NCBI GenBank assembly: GCA_945863605.1
Contig: CAMAZP010000011.1
Coordinates: 1-64,000, forward strand
From: Chitinophaga pinensis
GTDB lineage: Bacteria > Bacteroidota > Bacteroidia > Flavobacteriales_D > Crocinitomicaceae
Direction: 5' to 3'
Length of the DNA stretch: 64,000 bases
A program made the translations under genes and the position numbers. The notes under the pieces are model-generated. The model had not been told where the DNA came from, made no database searches, and saw only the letters and a program-made list of their open reading frames with translations. Below, in pieces: positions 33,158 through 44,000 of the stretch (positions are counted from its first letter, which is position 1; every line of letters begins with the position of its first letter).

Positions 33158-35161
33158 ATGAGTAATCTAACTTTTGCACAAGACATTCAGCAAGGAATTC
33201 CAACTATAATTCCAGCGAAAAAAGCTTTTGACCCGACAGTAAACCACGCACCAAAGCGCAAGGAAATTCTTTCGAAAGAAGAGAAAAAATTAGCGCTTCA
33301 AAATGCTTTACGCTACTTTCCAAAGGAACAACACGCTGAATTAATTAAAGATTTCGCAGAAGAATTGGATGTGTTTGGCCGCATTTATATGCACCGCTAT
33401 CGTCCAGATTACAAAATGTATGCACGCCCGATTTCTGAATATCCAGGAAAATCGGAGCAGGCAAAAGCAATTATGTTGATGATTCAAAACAATTTGGATT
33501 ATGCTGTTGCTCAACATCCACACGAGTTAATTACTTATGGTGGAAATGGAGCTGTTTTTCAAAATTGGATTCAATATCGTTTAACGATGAAGTATTTGTC
33601 AGAAATGACAGACGAACAAACGTTGGTAATGTACTCTGGTCATCCGATGGGCTTGTTCCCTTCACATAAAAATGCGCCAAGAGTTGTGGTAACCAATGGA
33701 ATGATGATTCCTAATTATTCAAAACCAGACGATTGGGAAAAATACAACGCTCTGGGTGTTACGCAATATGGACAAATGACAGCTGGCTCGTATATGTACA
33801 TTGGTCCTCAGGGAATTGTGCATGGAACAACAATCACTGTTTTAAATGCAGTTCGACGCATTGCTAAAAGTCGCGATGATATTAAAGGTAAATTATTTAT
33901 TACTGCTGGTTTGGGTGGAATGTCAGGCGCTCAACCAAAAGCAGGAAATATAGCTGGTGTAATTTCTGTAACCGCTGAAGTAAATCCAAAGGCTGCAAAC
34001 ACACGTCATTCACAAGGTTGGGTAGATGAAATCATTAGCGATTTGGATGAATTAACCGTTCGTGTTCGTAAAGCGAAAGATGCTAAAGAAACCGTTTCAA
34101 TCGCCTATTTAGGAAATGTGGTGGATGTTTGGGAAAAATTCTTCGACGAAAACATTTATGTGGACTTAGGCTCCGATCAAACTTCGTTGCATAATCCGTG
34201 GGCAGGTGGTTATTATCCTGCTGGACTCAATTTCGAAGAAGCAAAGGAAATGATGGCCAATGAACCTGAGAAATTCAAAACGTATGTTCAAGAAAGTTTG
34301 CGTCGTCACGCTGCTGCAGTAAACAAACACACCTCAAAAGGAACCTATTTCTTCGATTATGGAAACGCTTTTTTACTGGAAGCTTCACGAGCTGGTGGTG
34401 AAGTGATGGCTGAAAATCACATTGACTTTAAATATCCATCTTACATTCAAGATATTTTAGGACCGATGTGTTTCGATTTTGGTTTTGGACCTTTCCGTTG
34501 GGTGTGTGCCTCTGGTAAACCAGAAGATTTAGAGAAAACAGATGCGATCGCTTGTCATGTTTTAGAAGAAATGATGTTGACAAGTCCAGAAGAAATCAAA
34601 CAGCAAATGGCGGATAATATTCAATGGATTAAAGGCGCGCAAGAAAATAAATTAGTGGTAGGATCGCAAGCGCGTATTTTATATGCCGACGCAGAAGGTC
34701 GTATGCGCATTGCGGAAGCTTTCAACAAAGCAATTGCAAACGGAGAGATTGGACCTGTGGTTTTAGGTCGCGATCACCACGATGTTTCAGGAACAGATTC
34801 TCCTTATCGTGAAACGTCTAATATTTACGACGGCTCAAAATTCACAGCCGATATGGCGATTCAAAATGTAATTGGTGATAGTTTCCGTGGAGCAACTTGG
34901 GTTTCCATTCATAACGGCGGTGGCGTTGGCTGGGGTGAAGTAATCAACGGTGGTTTCGGAATGTTGTTAGATGGAAGTGCTGATGCTGATAGAAACTTGA
35001 AAATGATGTTGCATTGGGACGTAAACAATGGAATCGCACGAAGAAATTGGGCGCGTAATGAAAACGCTATTTTCGCTATCAAACGAGCAATGGAAGCTGA
35101 ACCTTTACTGAATGTTACTTTGCCAAATATGGTCGATCAATCTTTACTAGAAAATCTATAA
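33158..35161 (+). CDS. hutU: Urocanate hydratase
   Basis: This 667-residue protein has the urocanase hallmarks ELITYGGNGAVFQNW, YSGHPMGLFPSH, TAGSYMYIGPQGIVHGTT, GGMSGAQPKAG and the NAD-binding SLHNPWAGGYYP. It converts urocanate to imidazolonepropionate, the second step of histidine degradation. The Bacteroidota form is longer than the ~557-residue Pseudomonas enzyme. ATG at 33158 is preferred to the TTG at 33140. No other hut gene is nearby, so the pathway must be scattered. Confidence 0.95.
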   Translation: MSNLTFAQDIQQGIPTIIPAKKAFDPTVNHAPKRKEILSKEEKKLALQNALRYFPKEQHAELIKDFAEELDVFGRIYMHRYRPDYKMYARPISEYPGKSEQAKAIMLMIQNNLDYAVAQHPHELITYGGNGAVFQNWIQYRLTMKYLSEMTDEQTLVMYSGHPMGLFPSHKNAPRVVVTNGMMIPNYSKPDDWEKYNALGVTQYGQMTAGSYMYIGPQGIVHGTTITVLNAVRRIAKSRDDIKGKLFITAGLGGMSGAQPKAGNIAGVISVTAEVNPKAANTRHSQGWVDEIISDLDELTVRVRKAKDAKETVSIAYLGNVVDVWEKFFDENIYVDLGSDQTSLHNPWAGGYYPAGLNFEEAKEMMANEPEKFKTYVQESLRRHAAAVNKHTSKGTYFFDYGNAFLLEASRAGGEVMAENHIDFKYPSYIQDILGPMCFDFGFGPFRWVCASGKPEDLEKTDAIACHVLEEMMLTSPEEIKQQMADNIQWIKGAQENKLVVGSQARILYADAEGRMRIAEAFNKAIANGEIGPVVLGRDHHDVSGTDSPYRETSNIYDGSKFTADMAIQNVIGDSFRGATWVSIHNGGGVGWGEVINGGFGMLLDGSADADRNLKMMLHWDVNNGIARRNWARNENAIFAIKRAMEAEPLLNVTLPNMVDQSLLENL

Positions 35162-35167
35162 TCTGTT

Positions 35168-36328
35168 TTGTCGGCGAGTGAAAAGAATAATGTAGCTATT
35201 ACCTTTAATCGGTCTACTACAAATTTTTTCTTTCAGTTTAATGCATTGCGATTTTTCGCTGCCTTGTTGGTCTTAGTTGGACACGCTGAATCCTTGCGTT
35301 CAAGTGCAGAAAGATCAAGTTTTCACCAGCTGGACTTTTTCAATAATGGTCAACACGCCGTTACTTTTTTCTTCGTTTTAAGTGGGTTTTTAATTACATT
35401 TTTACTACTCAAGGAAAGAAACAAAACGCAAACGGTTCAAGTTAAATCCTTTTATTGGAAAAGAGTTGTAAGAATTTGGCCTTTGTATTTTTTGTTGCTT
35501 TTTATTGGACTCATTCTTCAACCTATTTTTATTGAATTGCTTAAACTGCCGTATGAAATTCCCTATTCTTGGTCAGAAAGTTTACTTTTCTTTATTGCTT
35601 TTTTACCCGGAATTATAACGTTTTATTTCGGTAATCACCTCTTGGAACCACTTTGGTCAATTGGTGTTGAAGAATGGTTTTATTTGATTTGGGGACCTTT
35701 ATTGAAATATGTGCCGAAAGATTTATGGAAATGGATAGTATTCTTGTTGTTTCTAAAACTTGCGCTGAATTACTTTGCCAACACCTCTATTTTTCCACCA
35801 GTAATTGCTTATGTGATAAGGATGATGCGTTTTGAAGCTTTGTTCATAGGAGGATTATTTGCGTGCACTTTTTTTATTACACCTAAACTTCAAAACAAAC
35901 TTTCAAAATTTAGATTAACAATACTTCTTATTTCTATATCAAGCTGTTTTTTAATCATTTTCAATGGAAGTTTTTTTGATCAGCTTTTGTTTAAAATTGG
36001 CGTTGAGGTTAAATCAGTAAATCTTTTCATTTGTTCAATTTTCTTTGGTTTTTTAATTTGGTCAATCGCCTGGAAAAACAAGAAGACAAAATTTTTAGAC
36101 GCTCCATTTATGGATTATTTGGGCGAAATCTCTTACGGAATTTATATGTATCACTTGGTAGTAATCACCATCGTTTGGGCTGTTTTACAACCTTTAAATC
36201 TGGAGTTTAAACTTGAAACATTACTTTACCATTTATTAGGAATTGCTTTCACTATAGGTTTAGCAGCAATTTCCAAAACTTATTTTGAGAATCCAATATT
36301 GAAATTGAAAAATCGATTTTCAAACTAA
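35168..36328 (+). CDS. Acyltransferase 3 family membrane protein (OafA/YrhL-like)
   Basis: This 386-residue protein has about ten membrane helices and the acyltransferase-3 motifs NALRFFAALLVLVGHAES (catalytic His region), FFVLSGFLITFLLL, WKRVVRIWPLYF and PLWSIGVEEWFYL. Such enzymes O-acylate extracellular polysaccharide or lipid. The start is TTG at 35168, 6 bp after hutU; no closer ATG was found. The substrate is not readable. Confidence 0.88.
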   Translation: MSASEKNNVAITFNRSTTNFFFQFNALRFFAALLVLVGHAESLRSSAERSSFHQLDFFNNGQHAVTFFFVLSGFLITFLLLKERNKTQTVQVKSFYWKRVVRIWPLYFLLLFIGLILQPIFIELLKLPYEIPYSWSESLLFFIAFLPGIITFYFGNHLLEPLWSIGVEEWFYLIWGPLLKYVPKDLWKWIVFLLFLKLALNYFANTSIFPPVIAYVIRMMRFEALFIGGLFACTFFITPKLQNKLSKFRLTILLISISSCFLIIFNGSFFDQLLFKIGVEVKSVNLFICSIFFGFLIWSIAWKNKKTKFLDAPFMDYLGEISYGIYMYHLVVITIVWAVLQPLNLEFKLETLLYHLLGIAFTIGLAAISKTYFENPILKLKNRFSN

Positions 36329-36334
36329 AAATTG

Positions 36335-37429
36335 ATGACTAAATTTATAAAATTCAATCTTTCCATTACTATGAAATTAAGTTTAATCGTTGCCCTTGTT
36401 TTTATTGGTTTAAACCTAAGTTTCCACTCACAAATAAACGATACCGTGCGTTTAAATCACTATAAAGTTCTCGCTTCCCACAACAGCTACAAAAAACATC
36501 CCAATCAAAAAGTCATTAAATTTCTTTCAAAGTTCAAAAAGCAACTTGGCCCATCTAACGACCCCGAGCAAATGGACTATGGGCACGTTCCACTACCTGA
36601 ACAATTTGACTATTACAACATTCGAGGAATTGAAATCGATGTGAATTACGACCCCAAAGGTGGATTGTACCGAAAAAGAAAAGTAAACAAACTGATTTCA
36701 GGCTTGCGACAAAAAGTTAAAGATCCAGTAATGAAACAACCCGGTTTTAAAGTGTTACATATTGCTGACGTTGACTACGAAACCAATTATTTGACCTTTA
36801 AACAAGTTTTAAACGAACTCAAATCGTGGAGTAACGCACACCCAAATCATACGCCTATTTTCGTAAATATCGAATCGAAAGGTTTCAATCCGGGAGATGA
36901 ATCGCGATTTTTACGTTTCTTGGGATTCAAACGAGCACTACAATTCGATGCTCAAGCTTTTCAAGATTTAGATAAAGAAATTCTGGAGATTCTTCCCGTA
37001 GATAAAATCTTCAAACCAGCTGATTTAAAAGGCAATTATTCCTCAATTAAAGAGCGTTTAAATACGGAATGCTGGCCACTTTTGTCAACTTGTTTAGGGA
37101 AAATTATTTTTATTTTGGAAGGTAACAACCAAAACTTATATGAGCAATCAGGAGTAAATCGTCCGATATTTGTTTACAATCCTCCAAATGGTGACAATAC
37201 CGCTTTTGTGATAAAGAATGACCCTGTTGGTAATGAAAAAGAAATTGAACTGCTCACTAAAAAATACATTGTGCGAACACGTTCAGATGCAGGAACATTG
37301 GAAGCACGTGCAAATGATTACACCCGATTGAAAGCAGCGATACAAAGTGGTGCACAAATCATATCTACCGATTACTATAAACCAGACCCACGATTTGGGA
37401 CTTTTGTTGTCAAACTAAAAGCAGATTAA
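36335..37429 (+). CDS. Ca2+-dependent phosphoinositide-specific phospholipase C-like protein
   Basis: This protein of about 364 residues has the catalytic features of bacterial Ca2+-dependent PI-PLC: the first His in LASHNSYKKH, GIEIDVNYDP with metal-binding acids, and a second His region VLHIADVDYETN. A C-terminal RSDAGTLEARANDYTR block follows. It probably cleaves glycerophosphoinositides outside the cytoplasm. The start is ATG 36335; ATG 36371 is an equally good alternative and would begin a typical signal peptide (MKLSLIVALVFIGL). It follows the acyltransferase gene closely on the same strand. Confidence 0.8.
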   Translation: MTKFIKFNLSITMKLSLIVALVFIGLNLSFHSQINDTVRLNHYKVLASHNSYKKHPNQKVIKFLSKFKKQLGPSNDPEQMDYGHVPLPEQFDYYNIRGIEIDVNYDPKGGLYRKRKVNKLISGLRQKVKDPVMKQPGFKVLHIADVDYETNYLTFKQVLNELKSWSNAHPNHTPIFVNIESKGFNPGDESRFLRFLGFKRALQFDAQAFQDLDKEILEILPVDKIFKPADLKGNYSSIKERLNTECWPLLSTCLGKIIFILEGNNQNLYEQSGVNRPIFVYNPPNGDNTAFVIKNDPVGNEKEIELLTKKYIVRTRSDAGTLEARANDYTRLKAAIQSGAQIISTDYYKPDPRFGTFVVKLKAD

Positions 37430-37440
37430 AAAAAGACTTT

Positions 37441-38277
37441 CTAGCTTAAAATTTTTTTATCAAGCATCCAATCTAGTTCAGTTTGAAATACTTCGAGTTG
37501 TTCTGGTTCATTGTGAATTTCGTGAAATAAACCAGGCCAATATTTCACCGTTACGTTCTTTCCAGCATTTTCCATAAATTCTTTAGTGCCCTCAGGAGAA
37601 GTAAGTTGATCGTCCAAGCCGTGCATTAACAATAGAGGAATTTTTACTTTTGCAGCATGTTCAATCGCGTAAGGTCCAGCAAAATGTACATTTACAAAAA
37701 ACGCTGAGGTAATTTTATCGTGAACAAATTCATCTACTTCATAGGCTTTCACAACCTTTTTATCTCTTGAAATAGCGTTGGTATCTAATCCAGTTGGCTG
37801 CGTCAAAGTTGGTAATAAACCTGCACTTAATTTTCCAAGTACAACTTTCCATTTTGGTGGCTCGAATGCTAATTTTAAATAAGGAGAAGTTACAATTGCT
37901 CCACTGATATTTGGCTGTTTTCTAATTATGTAATTTAAGCATAAGTTTCCGCCCATACTATGACCGTAAAGTACAATAGGAATATTTGGAAATTCTTTTT
38001 TTACTTTATCTAAAAACCGATCTATATCATTCATCAAAGTAGCATAATCTGGAGTATGTCCTCGTTTACCTTCTGATTTACCATGACCTCTGAGATCAAT
38101 TCCCATTGTTACAATTCTTTGTTTTTCAAAAAATTGAGCAACATGATTGTATCGCTGGCTGTGTTCTCCCATGCCATGAATCAGTGCGATAACAGCTTTA
38201 GGATTTCCTTTTGGAAGAAGTGTAAAACCTCTTAAAGTTAAACCATCATTTGTTTGAAAAGATAACTCAATCAGCAT
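37441..38277 (-). CDS. Alpha/beta hydrolase, monoacylglycerol-lipase-like
   Basis: This 278-residue protein has the oxyanion segment ALIHGMGEHSQRYNHV, GHGKSEGKRGHTPDY, the nucleophile elbow LYGHSMGGNLC, LLMHGLDDQLTSPEGT with the acid, and LFHEIHNEPE with the catalytic His. This is the lysophospholipase/monoglyceride lipase pattern. No signal peptide is present, so it is cytosolic. Its 3' end meets the PI-PLC gene 11 bp away in convergent orientation. Confidence 0.88.
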   Translation of the reverse strand: MLIELSFQTNDGLTLRGFTLLPKGNPKAVIALIHGMGEHSQRYNHVAQFFEKQRIVTMGIDLRGHGKSEGKRGHTPDYATLMNDIDRFLDKVKKEFPNIPIVLYGHSMGGNLCLNYIIRKQPNISGAIVTSPYLKLAFEPPKWKVVLGKLSAGLLPTLTQPTGLDTNAISRDKKVVKAYEVDEFVHDKITSAFFVNVHFAGPYAIEHAAKVKIPLLLMHGLDDQLTSPEGTKEFMENAGKNVTVKYWPGLFHEIHNEPEQLEVFQTELDWMLDKKILS

Positions 38278-38451
38278 GTTATAATAATTTATGTAAAAGA
38301 AATAAATTTTTTAAACAAATCGGAAATTTATGTATTAATTATCAATTATTTATCAGTTAAAATTTAATAGTTAAATTTTTTCAATTTTTGTTTCAATAGA
38401 TTAATGTTGAAATTGTTTCCGTTTGCGCCGAGTCACTTTTAATATCTAGCT

Positions 38452-38459
38452 TATCTTTG
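38452..38459 (+). promoter_or_regulatory. TAnnTTTG promoter box abutting the glyS start
   Basis: TATCTTTG is separated from the ATG at 38464 by only four bases (CAGC). Transcription should begin at or next to the A of ATG, giving a leaderless message. Confidence 0.65.
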
Positions 38460-38463
38460 CAGC

Positions 38464-40005
38464 ATGGAACAAAATCAAGACAAACTAAAAGACATTATTT
38501 CCCATGCGAAAGAGTATGGTTTCGTTTTTCCTTCTTCGGAAATTTACGACGGATTGGCTGCTACTTATGATTACGGTCAGTTGGGCTCCGAATTGAAAAA
38601 TAATATCAAAACGTATTGGTGGAAATCCATGGTGCAAATGCACGAAAACATCGTGGGAATTGACGCAGCGATTTTTATGCACCCAACAACTTGGAAGGCT
38701 TCAGGTCACGTGGATGCGTTCAATGATCCTTTGATTGATAACAAAGATTCTAAAAAAAGATACCGCGCTGATGTTCTATTGGAAGAACACATGGAGAAAA
38801 TCCGTCAGAAAATCGAAAAGGAAGTTGAAAAAGGCATCAAGAAATTTGGTGAATCGTTCGACGAAGCGCAATTCCGTGCTACGAATCCAAACGTATTGAG
38901 AAACCTTACGAAAATCGAAGAAATCGAAAACAGAATGCGCACTGCATTGGAAAACAATGATTTGGATGGTGTTCGTAATTTGATCATCGATTTAGAAATA
39001 GTTTGTCCGATTTCAGGTTCAAAAAACTGGACGGAAGTGCGTCAATTCAACTTAATGTTCTCTACAGAATTAGGTTCCGTTGCTGGTGATGCTTCCACGA
39101 TTTATTTGCGTCCAGAAACGGCTCAAGGTATTTTCGTGAACTTCTTAAACGTGCAAAAATCTGGAAGAATGAAAATTCCTTTTGGTATCGCACAAATCGG
39201 AAAAGCATTTAGAAACGAGATTGTTGCGCGTCAGTTTATTTTCAGAATGCGTGAATTTGAACAAATGGAAATGCAATTTTTTGTGCGTCCAGGAGAAGAA
39301 ATGAAATGGTACGAATACTGGAAAGAAACACGTGCAAAATGGCACAAAAATCTTGGTTTAGGTGATAATTTATACCGTTTCCACGACCATATCAAATTGG
39401 CACATTACGCCAATGCAGCAGCAGATATCGAGTACAATTTCCCAATGGGATTCAAAGAATTGGAAGGAATTCACTCGCGCACTGATTTCGATTTGAAACA
39501 ACATGAACAATTTTCAGGTAAAAAATTACAATTCTTCGATCCAGAAATGAATCAAAGTTACGTACCGTATGTAGTAGAAACATCTGTAGGATTAGACAGA
39601 ATGTTCTTATCTGTGCTGAGCGCTGCTTACCAAAACGAAAAATTAGAAGACGGTTCAGAAAGAACAGTTTTAAAAATTCCAGCTGTTTTAGCACCTTACA
39701 AAGCAGCGATTTTACCGTTGATTAAAAAAGATGGATTACCAGAAAAAGCACGTGAAATTCTTCGTGATTTACAATTCGACTACAACGTTCAATACGACGA
39801 AAAAGACGCAATAGGAAGAAGATACCGTCGTCAAGATGCAATTGGTACACCTTTCGCAATAACGGTTGACCACCAAACTTTGGAAGACAATATGGTAACG
39901 ATTCGCGACAGAGACACGATGAAACAAGAGCGAGTTGCAATTGAAAATCTTGGAACAATCATTGCAGAAAAAGCAAGTTGGAAATCCATTTTAGCAAGTT
40001 TGTAA
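38464..40005 (+). CDS. glyS: Glycyl-tRNA synthetase (class II, single-chain)
   Basis: This 513-residue homodimer-type enzyme charges tRNA-Gly. The N-terminus has KEYGFVFPSSEIYDGLAATY, then YRADVLLEEHMEK, class II motif 2 at FRNEIVARQFIFRMREFEQME, motif 3 at SVGLDRMFL, and the C-terminal anticodon-binding domain (about 400-500). It is the dimeric GlyRS, not the alpha2beta2 type. All motifs are intact. Confidence 0.95.
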   Translation: MEQNQDKLKDIISHAKEYGFVFPSSEIYDGLAATYDYGQLGSELKNNIKTYWWKSMVQMHENIVGIDAAIFMHPTTWKASGHVDAFNDPLIDNKDSKKRYRADVLLEEHMEKIRQKIEKEVEKGIKKFGESFDEAQFRATNPNVLRNLTKIEEIENRMRTALENNDLDGVRNLIIDLEIVCPISGSKNWTEVRQFNLMFSTELGSVAGDASTIYLRPETAQGIFVNFLNVQKSGRMKIPFGIAQIGKAFRNEIVARQFIFRMREFEQMEMQFFVRPGEEMKWYEYWKETRAKWHKNLGLGDNLYRFHDHIKLAHYANAAADIEYNFPMGFKELEGIHSRTDFDLKQHEQFSGKKLQFFDPEMNQSYVPYVVETSVGLDRMFLSVLSAAYQNEKLEDGSERTVLKIPAVLAPYKAAILPLIKKDGLPEKAREILRDLQFDYNVQYDEKDAIGRRYRRQDAIGTPFAITVDHQTLEDNMVTIRDRDTMKQERVAIENLGTIIAEKASWKSILASL

Positions 40006-40006
40006 A

Positions 40007-40903
40007 TTGATAAGTTCGTTTCAAAAACATTTACCGATTGTTTTTTTATTTTTCGCTTCGTTTTCGAGTGCGCAAATGATTTATAATTTGGAGGGTAATG
40101 CCTTCACTGACTTGCCTTATTTTGATGTAAATTTTATTCGTATCAATAAAATAAAATCGGTCAGTGGAAATTATTCCATTAAAAAAGATGGCGATATGAT
40201 TCGCAACACCAACGATATTTTTGAATACAAATTTGATAGTTTGGGTTATTTGATTTCGACTTTTGAAACGAAAACAGTTGACACCAAAACGGATACGTTA
40301 ATGAATTTTTACGAGTACACAAGCGCTGGTAAAATCAGTATGCATCGCAAAAGTGAATACGGTGGAATCAGTTCATTTCATTATAGATACGATTCTTTAA
40401 ACCGTTTAATTTACGTGGAAAATAGGAGGGATGTACTTGGCGATTCGGGCAAAGTGCTTCAATCATTTTTGATTAACAACGAATCAATGCGCTATTTCCC
40501 ACTAGAAAATGGTTGGAAAAAAGTGATTTACAACAATTATAATTTACCGTATTTAGAAGAAACTGAAAAACGTAATCCGGACGGTTATTTAATTGAAACC
40601 ACGCAACGCATGCGCATGGCTTCTTCTGAATATAAAAAAGTGTATGCCTACAACGAAAAAGGTTTACTTTCAAGAGTTTCGATGTACCACAGTGAGTTGG
40701 TAGCACCTTATGAAGAATGGGTTTTTAAATACGATTCGTTTGGAAATGTGATTGAAAAACACACCTACAAAAACGAAACATTCACCAAAGATCTTCAAAT
40801 TATTTACGACACGAAAACACAATTGCTAGGTTCAACGATTCAAAAAGAATCCAATTCAAATTTTATGTGGATTTTGCGATTTCAGGGGTATAGGTTTTAT
40901 TAA
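40007..40903 (+). CDS. Exported protein with YD-like repeats
   Basis: This 298-residue protein has a signal peptide (about 1-22, ending FSSAQ). The body has RHS/YD-like strand repeats: YRYDSLNRLIYVEN, YAYNEKGLLSRVS and FKYDSFGNVIEKHTY. Such repeats form beta strands in surface or periplasmic proteins. The start is TTG at 40007, one base after the glyS stop, and no ATG precedes the signal peptide. Function unknown. Confidence 0.65.
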   Translation: MISSFQKHLPIVFLFFASFSSAQMIYNLEGNAFTDLPYFDVNFIRINKIKSVSGNYSIKKDGDMIRNTNDIFEYKFDSLGYLISTFETKTVDTKTDTLMNFYEYTSAGKISMHRKSEYGGISSFHYRYDSLNRLIYVENRRDVLGDSGKVLQSFLINNESMRYFPLENGWKKVIYNNYNLPYLEETEKRNPDGYLIETTQRMRMASSEYKKVYAYNEKGLLSRVSMYHSELVAPYEEWVFKYDSFGNVIEKHTYKNETFTKDLQIIYDTKTQLLGSTIQKESNSNFMWILRFQGYRFY

Positions 40904-41085
40904 ATTAAATTTTTCAGAAATCAAAAAACATTAATAACAAATTCATAAATTAAAGTAAACATAAGTCATAAAAATTATTTAAACATCAAAAACACTATAT
41001 TTAATACAAAAATTATTGATTTAAAACTTTTTATTCGGAATTTTGGCATGAAAATCGCTTTTTGTGATCAACTTAATTATTTTTT

Positions 41086-44000
41086 ATGAAAAATTACTAC
41101 ATTACTATCGTTATTTGCCTCTCTTTTTTTCAGCTTCAAGCTCAAAAAGTAGATTACGACAATACCTCCAAATGGTTCTTGGGTTTCAACATCGGTGGAA
41201 CTTGGAACACGACGGACGTTAAAAATCAAACTTCAACAGGTTGGGGATTGGTGCTTGGAAAATCATATAATTATAACTACGGAAGCATTATCAGTTTTGA
41301 TTTGCGAGGGCGTTATTTACGCGGAATGTGGTATGGACAAGATAATGATACTACTTCATTGTTGAATTACACAGGAACGGCTTTGCAGGAATACAAAGAC
41401 CAATATGGTTTTACAGTTAATAATTTTCAGTCAGATGTGCATCATGTAGCGCTTGAATTAGCTTTACACTTAAATTCTTTGAGAGAACGTTCAGGTTGGG
41501 ACCCTTATATTTTTGGAGGACTTGGTATAACCTTCAAACAAACGTATGGCGATTTATTAGATCAAAATAATAACTCTACTTTGTATGATTATAGTTCTAT
41601 GTTGGCAAACGGTCCACTTCAATCTCAACTATCTTCTGCTTTAGATAAAATTTATGATTCTCCGCTAGATGGAAGTACGAATGAATATCAAGCGTATTTT
41701 ATGCCAAGCCTTGGTTTTGGGTTAGGTTACCAAATTGGAAAACGTGTTTCTTTAGGTTTAGAACACAAAACAACTTTCACGCGTGGAGATGATTTCGATG
41801 GTTTTGTGTCAACAACTCCAAGATTAAAAAATGATTTGTACCACTACACATCTCTTTACCTTAATTTCAGATTTAGAACAAGAGGAAATGGTAACACAAC
41901 TTCACCAACTGATGGAACAAACAGCACTGGAAATATTAATAATTTCAATACTAATTGTCCTCTTCCAGTAATTACTTTCAATTCACAAAACAATCAAGTA
42001 GTAAATTTTGCGCAATATCGTTTAGATGCATCTGTAACTGAATTGCAAAACGCACAAAACGTTACGATTTACAATAACTTGAATCAAGTTGTACCTTCTA
42101 ATTACAACACGCTAACAAAAAGAGTTACTGCGGATTTGGTTTTAGTTGAAGGTGTAAATACAATCACTATTAAAGCGCAAAACAATTGTGGGACAGATAC
42201 AAAAACGTTCACAATTACTTACAATCCTTGTGTATCTGCAAAAATCACTTTCACTAATCCAGTTCAAGGAACAACTGTAAGAAATACAAATTTCACTGTA
42301 AATGCAATCATTACAAATGTTGAAAACGCTGCTGGAATTAAATTCTTTGAGAATAACTTTCAAGTGAATGGATTTAGTTTCGACCCAGTATCAGGATTAT
42401 TAACAAGCAATGTTACACTTTTTCCAGGTTTGAACAACTTTAAAATTGAAGCAACAAATTTATGTGGAACAATCACAAGTACAGCAAGTGTAACATTTGA
42501 TAATTGCGTTTCACCAACAGTGCAATTGATTAACCCAAGCGCAACTGGAACAACAACGAATTCAGCCGTAACAACCATTCAAGCATTGTTAAAAAATGTT
42601 CTTTCGAATCAATCTGTAAGTGTTTCTCAAAATGGAATTGCTGTAACGAATTTCACGTTGAATAATGGAAAATTGGTTTTCCCAACAACATTGGCAAATG
42701 GGGTCAATACCTTTGTTATTGCAGCTAGTTCATCCTGTGGAAATACATCAGAAACATTTACAATTAACTATCAAAACTGTGCAGCTCCGGTTGTGACTTT
42801 GAATAATCCAACAAATAATTCAACTGTAAATGCTGCTTCTTTGGTTTTCAAATCAAAAATTGACAATATCGCAGCGAAACAAAATGTTTCTTTGAAATTA
42901 AATGGAATTGATATTACTAATTTTACTTTCAATACAGTAACGAAACTAGTTCAATCTACTTTACAATTGCAACCTGGAATGAATGTCATTTCTATTGGTG
43001 CGATTAATAATTGCGGTAGCGATATCGAAACAATTTATGTAAACTATGACAATTGTGTTGCTCCAAATGTATTGATTGCAAACACAAACACTACAGTTAC
43101 TAATGCGGCATTTGTTTTAAATGCAACCATTCAAAATATGGTAGATGCGCAAGGGCTTCTATTAACACAAAATGGAAATCTAGTTAATTTCAATTACTTC
43201 AATTCGCAATTAACTAGCGCTCTAACTTTAGTTCCAGGAAACAACACCTTTGTTTTAACAGCTACAAAATCTTGTGGAACATCAACAAAAACGTTGGTAA
43301 TCAATTATAATAATTGCATTGCTCCAAACGTCTTTATTTTGAATCCAACAGCAAGTGGATCAGTTGTGAATGCGAGCACTTTAGCTTTCAAAGCATCTGT
43401 AACGAATATTACTAATGCACAGCAAATCGTTTTAAAACAAAACAACCAAGTTATTCCATTCAATTACAATAATGGTTTAATCGAGACGAATGCAACGCTA
43501 TCAAATGGAGTAAATAATTTCCAAATTACAGTAACAAATGCTTGTGGTACAGATACTAAAACCACTGCTATCAGCTTTGTGAATTGTACACCACCTGCGA
43601 TTTCTATTTTGAACCCAGTGATGAACAACACTACAATAAATTTTGCGCAGTTCCAATTCAAAGCAGCAATTTCAGGTTCAACAAACGCGCAAGCAGTAGG
43701 TTTGAAAGTTAATGGGCAAGATGTGACGTTTAATTTATCAAATGCAAGTTTAACAGCAAACTTAAATTTGATTCCAGGGGTAAATTCAATAATAGTTTCA
43801 GCGTCAAATTCATGTGGAACTGTAATTGAGACTTCATCAATAACTTATGATAATTGTGTTCCACCAACTATTCAGTTAACCGGAATTCAAAACACAACTC
43901 AAACAGTTACTAATCCAAATTTTCCTTTAGCAGCAGTTGTGGCAGGAATTAATTTACCATCAAATATTTCGTTTACACAAAATGGTTTGGGTAAAACTTT

